Positions 63,420 to 64,000 of a DNA stretch of 64,000 nucleotides are shown piece after piece. Position 1 is the stretch's first letter. Every line of letters begins with the position of its first letter. The position numbers and the translations under genes were made by a program. Under the pieces are notes generated by a model. It saw nothing but the letters and a program-made list of their open reading frames with translations, had not been told where the DNA came from and made no database searches. Origin of the DNA: Pseudodesulfovibrio pelocollis (GTDB lineage Bacteria > Desulfobacterota > Desulfovibrionia > Desulfovibrionales > Desulfovibrionaceae); the NCBI RefSeq assembly GCF_030282845.1, contig NZ_JASTWE010000008.1, forward strand, positions 1-64,000. The letters run 5' to 3'.

Positions 63420-64000
63420 ATGAGCATGGCCTTTGATGAACATATCCGGCGAAGACGCCTCCTGATCCCGGTGCTGGCGAGCGGATTCCTCGTCACCCTC
63501 GGGGTGGGGCTGTTCTCCTTTGCCCTGCCCCTGGTCAGCCTGGATGCGCGCATCGGCGGCGCGTGGCTGGGCAGCGGGTTCGCCGGGTTCTATCTGGTGC
63601 GGCTGCTGGCCGCCCCCCTGGCCGGGGCCTGGGCCGACAGGCAGGGCGCGAGACGGCCGCTGCTGATCGCCTCGGCCATTGGGGTCTGCGCGCCGCTGAT
63701 TCATTTTCTCCACCCGTCCCTTACTGCGCTGTACGCGACCCAGTTTCTGCTCGGCGTGGCGTCGGGCATGTTCAGGCCCGTGGGCATGGCCGCCCTGGGC
63801 GGCATGGTCGAGCGCGAGCGGCTGTCGCACTGGTTCGCGGTCCACGCGCTGCTCTTCAATCTGGCCATGTTCATCGGGCCGCTGGTCGGGAGTGCGCTCT
63901 ATCTGGGCAGGCGTGTCGAGCCGGTTCTCTTCGGCCTGGGCCTGTGCATGGTCGCCGCCTTGCTGGTGGTGGGGCTGTTCATGCCCGGCGGCCGGGTGGA
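63420..64000 (+). CDS. MFS transporter (3' end off window)
   Basis: 193 codons are visible, starting M-S-M-A-F-D-E-H; ATG at 63426 is an alternative. Hydrophobic segments begin at about residue 14 and repeat through the visible part. The loop between segments 2 and 3 has G-A-W-A-D-R-Q-G-A-R-R, the MFS signature. It is likely an efflux or uptake carrier; substrate cannot be told. The frame is open to the window edge. Confidence 0.85.
   Translation, partial: MSMAFDEHIRRRRLLIPVLASGFLVTLGVGLFSFALPLVSLDARIGGAWLGSGFAGFYLVRLLAAPLAGAWADRQGARRPLLIASAIGVCAPLIHFLHPSLTALYATQFLLGVASGMFRPVGMAALGGMVERERLSHWFAVHALLFNLAMFIGPLVGSALYLGRRVEPVLFGLGLCMVAALLVVGLFMPGGRV

Overview
The window comes from a GC-rich (roughly 64% by eye) sulfate-reducing bacterium of the Desulfovibrio/Pseudodesulfovibrio group. 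Four things point there: a dsrC gene with both C-terminal cysteines, an Rnf operon headed by a decaheme cytochrome c, a one-chain pyruvate:ferredoxin oxidoreductase, and a flagellar fliR-flhB-flhA-flhF-flhG-fliA-cheY-fliL run. Species-level naming is inference.

Region 1 (1-16.4 kb) is the right-hand part of a prophage whose structural genes lie mostly off the left edge. It holds a tail-assembly chaperone end, two small membrane proteins (holin candidates), a transglycosylase endolysin and an overlapping Rz/Rz1-type spanin pair. Next come a BamE-like lipoprotein with two related lipoproteins, then a minus-strand accessory island (YfbU-like, small membrane, zinc-ribbon, SWIM-finger genes). A repressor/operator/cro-type switch follows, then a CII-like regulator and a rightward early operon of tightly overlapping small genes with a Gp37/Gp68-type protein and a cytosine-5 methyltransferase. 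An excisionase-like gene and a tyrosine integrase end the prophage 84 bp from the 3' end of tRNA-Val(CAC), the likely attachment site. Two inverted copies of a palindromic repeat sit inside the prophage.

Region 2 (16.6-30.9 kb) starts with a leftward operon: decaheme cytochrome, rnfC, rnfD, rnfG, rnfE, rnfA, and an rnfB fused to a GltD-like flavin oxidoreductase. After it come a PilZ protein, an atypical thioredoxin reductase, an HD hydrolase with a SHOCT protein, a stand-alone receiver, a Tim44-like protein, and a methyltransferase followed directly by a YcaO-TPR protein.

Region 3 (30.9-46.6 kb) runs rightward through dsrC, rpmE, a DUF1385 gene, prfA, prmC and lpxC (with a sigma-54-type promoter). 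Facing it is the leftward flagellar export and regulation operon, then an M23 peptidase. Region 4 (46.6-64 kb) holds housekeeping genes: a TtcA-like PP-loop protein, a DUF4340 protein, rpoZ, dnaJ, moaC, hisF/hisH, a J-domain protein, a YkgJ-like and a CoA-binding protein, an M24 peptidase, an iron alcohol dehydrogenase, a DsbD-like protein, tRNA-Lys(CTT), the pyruvate:ferredoxin oxidoreductase and the start of an MFS transporter. Together the host genes link ferredoxin production (pyruvate oxidation) to membrane electron transfer (Rnf and cytochrome) and to the DsrC branch of sulfate respiration.

No CRISPR array, rRNA or insertion-sequence transposase is visible. No gene-free stretch exceeds about 300 bases; the longest are 52280-52535 and 63141-63419, in which I see no convincing gene.
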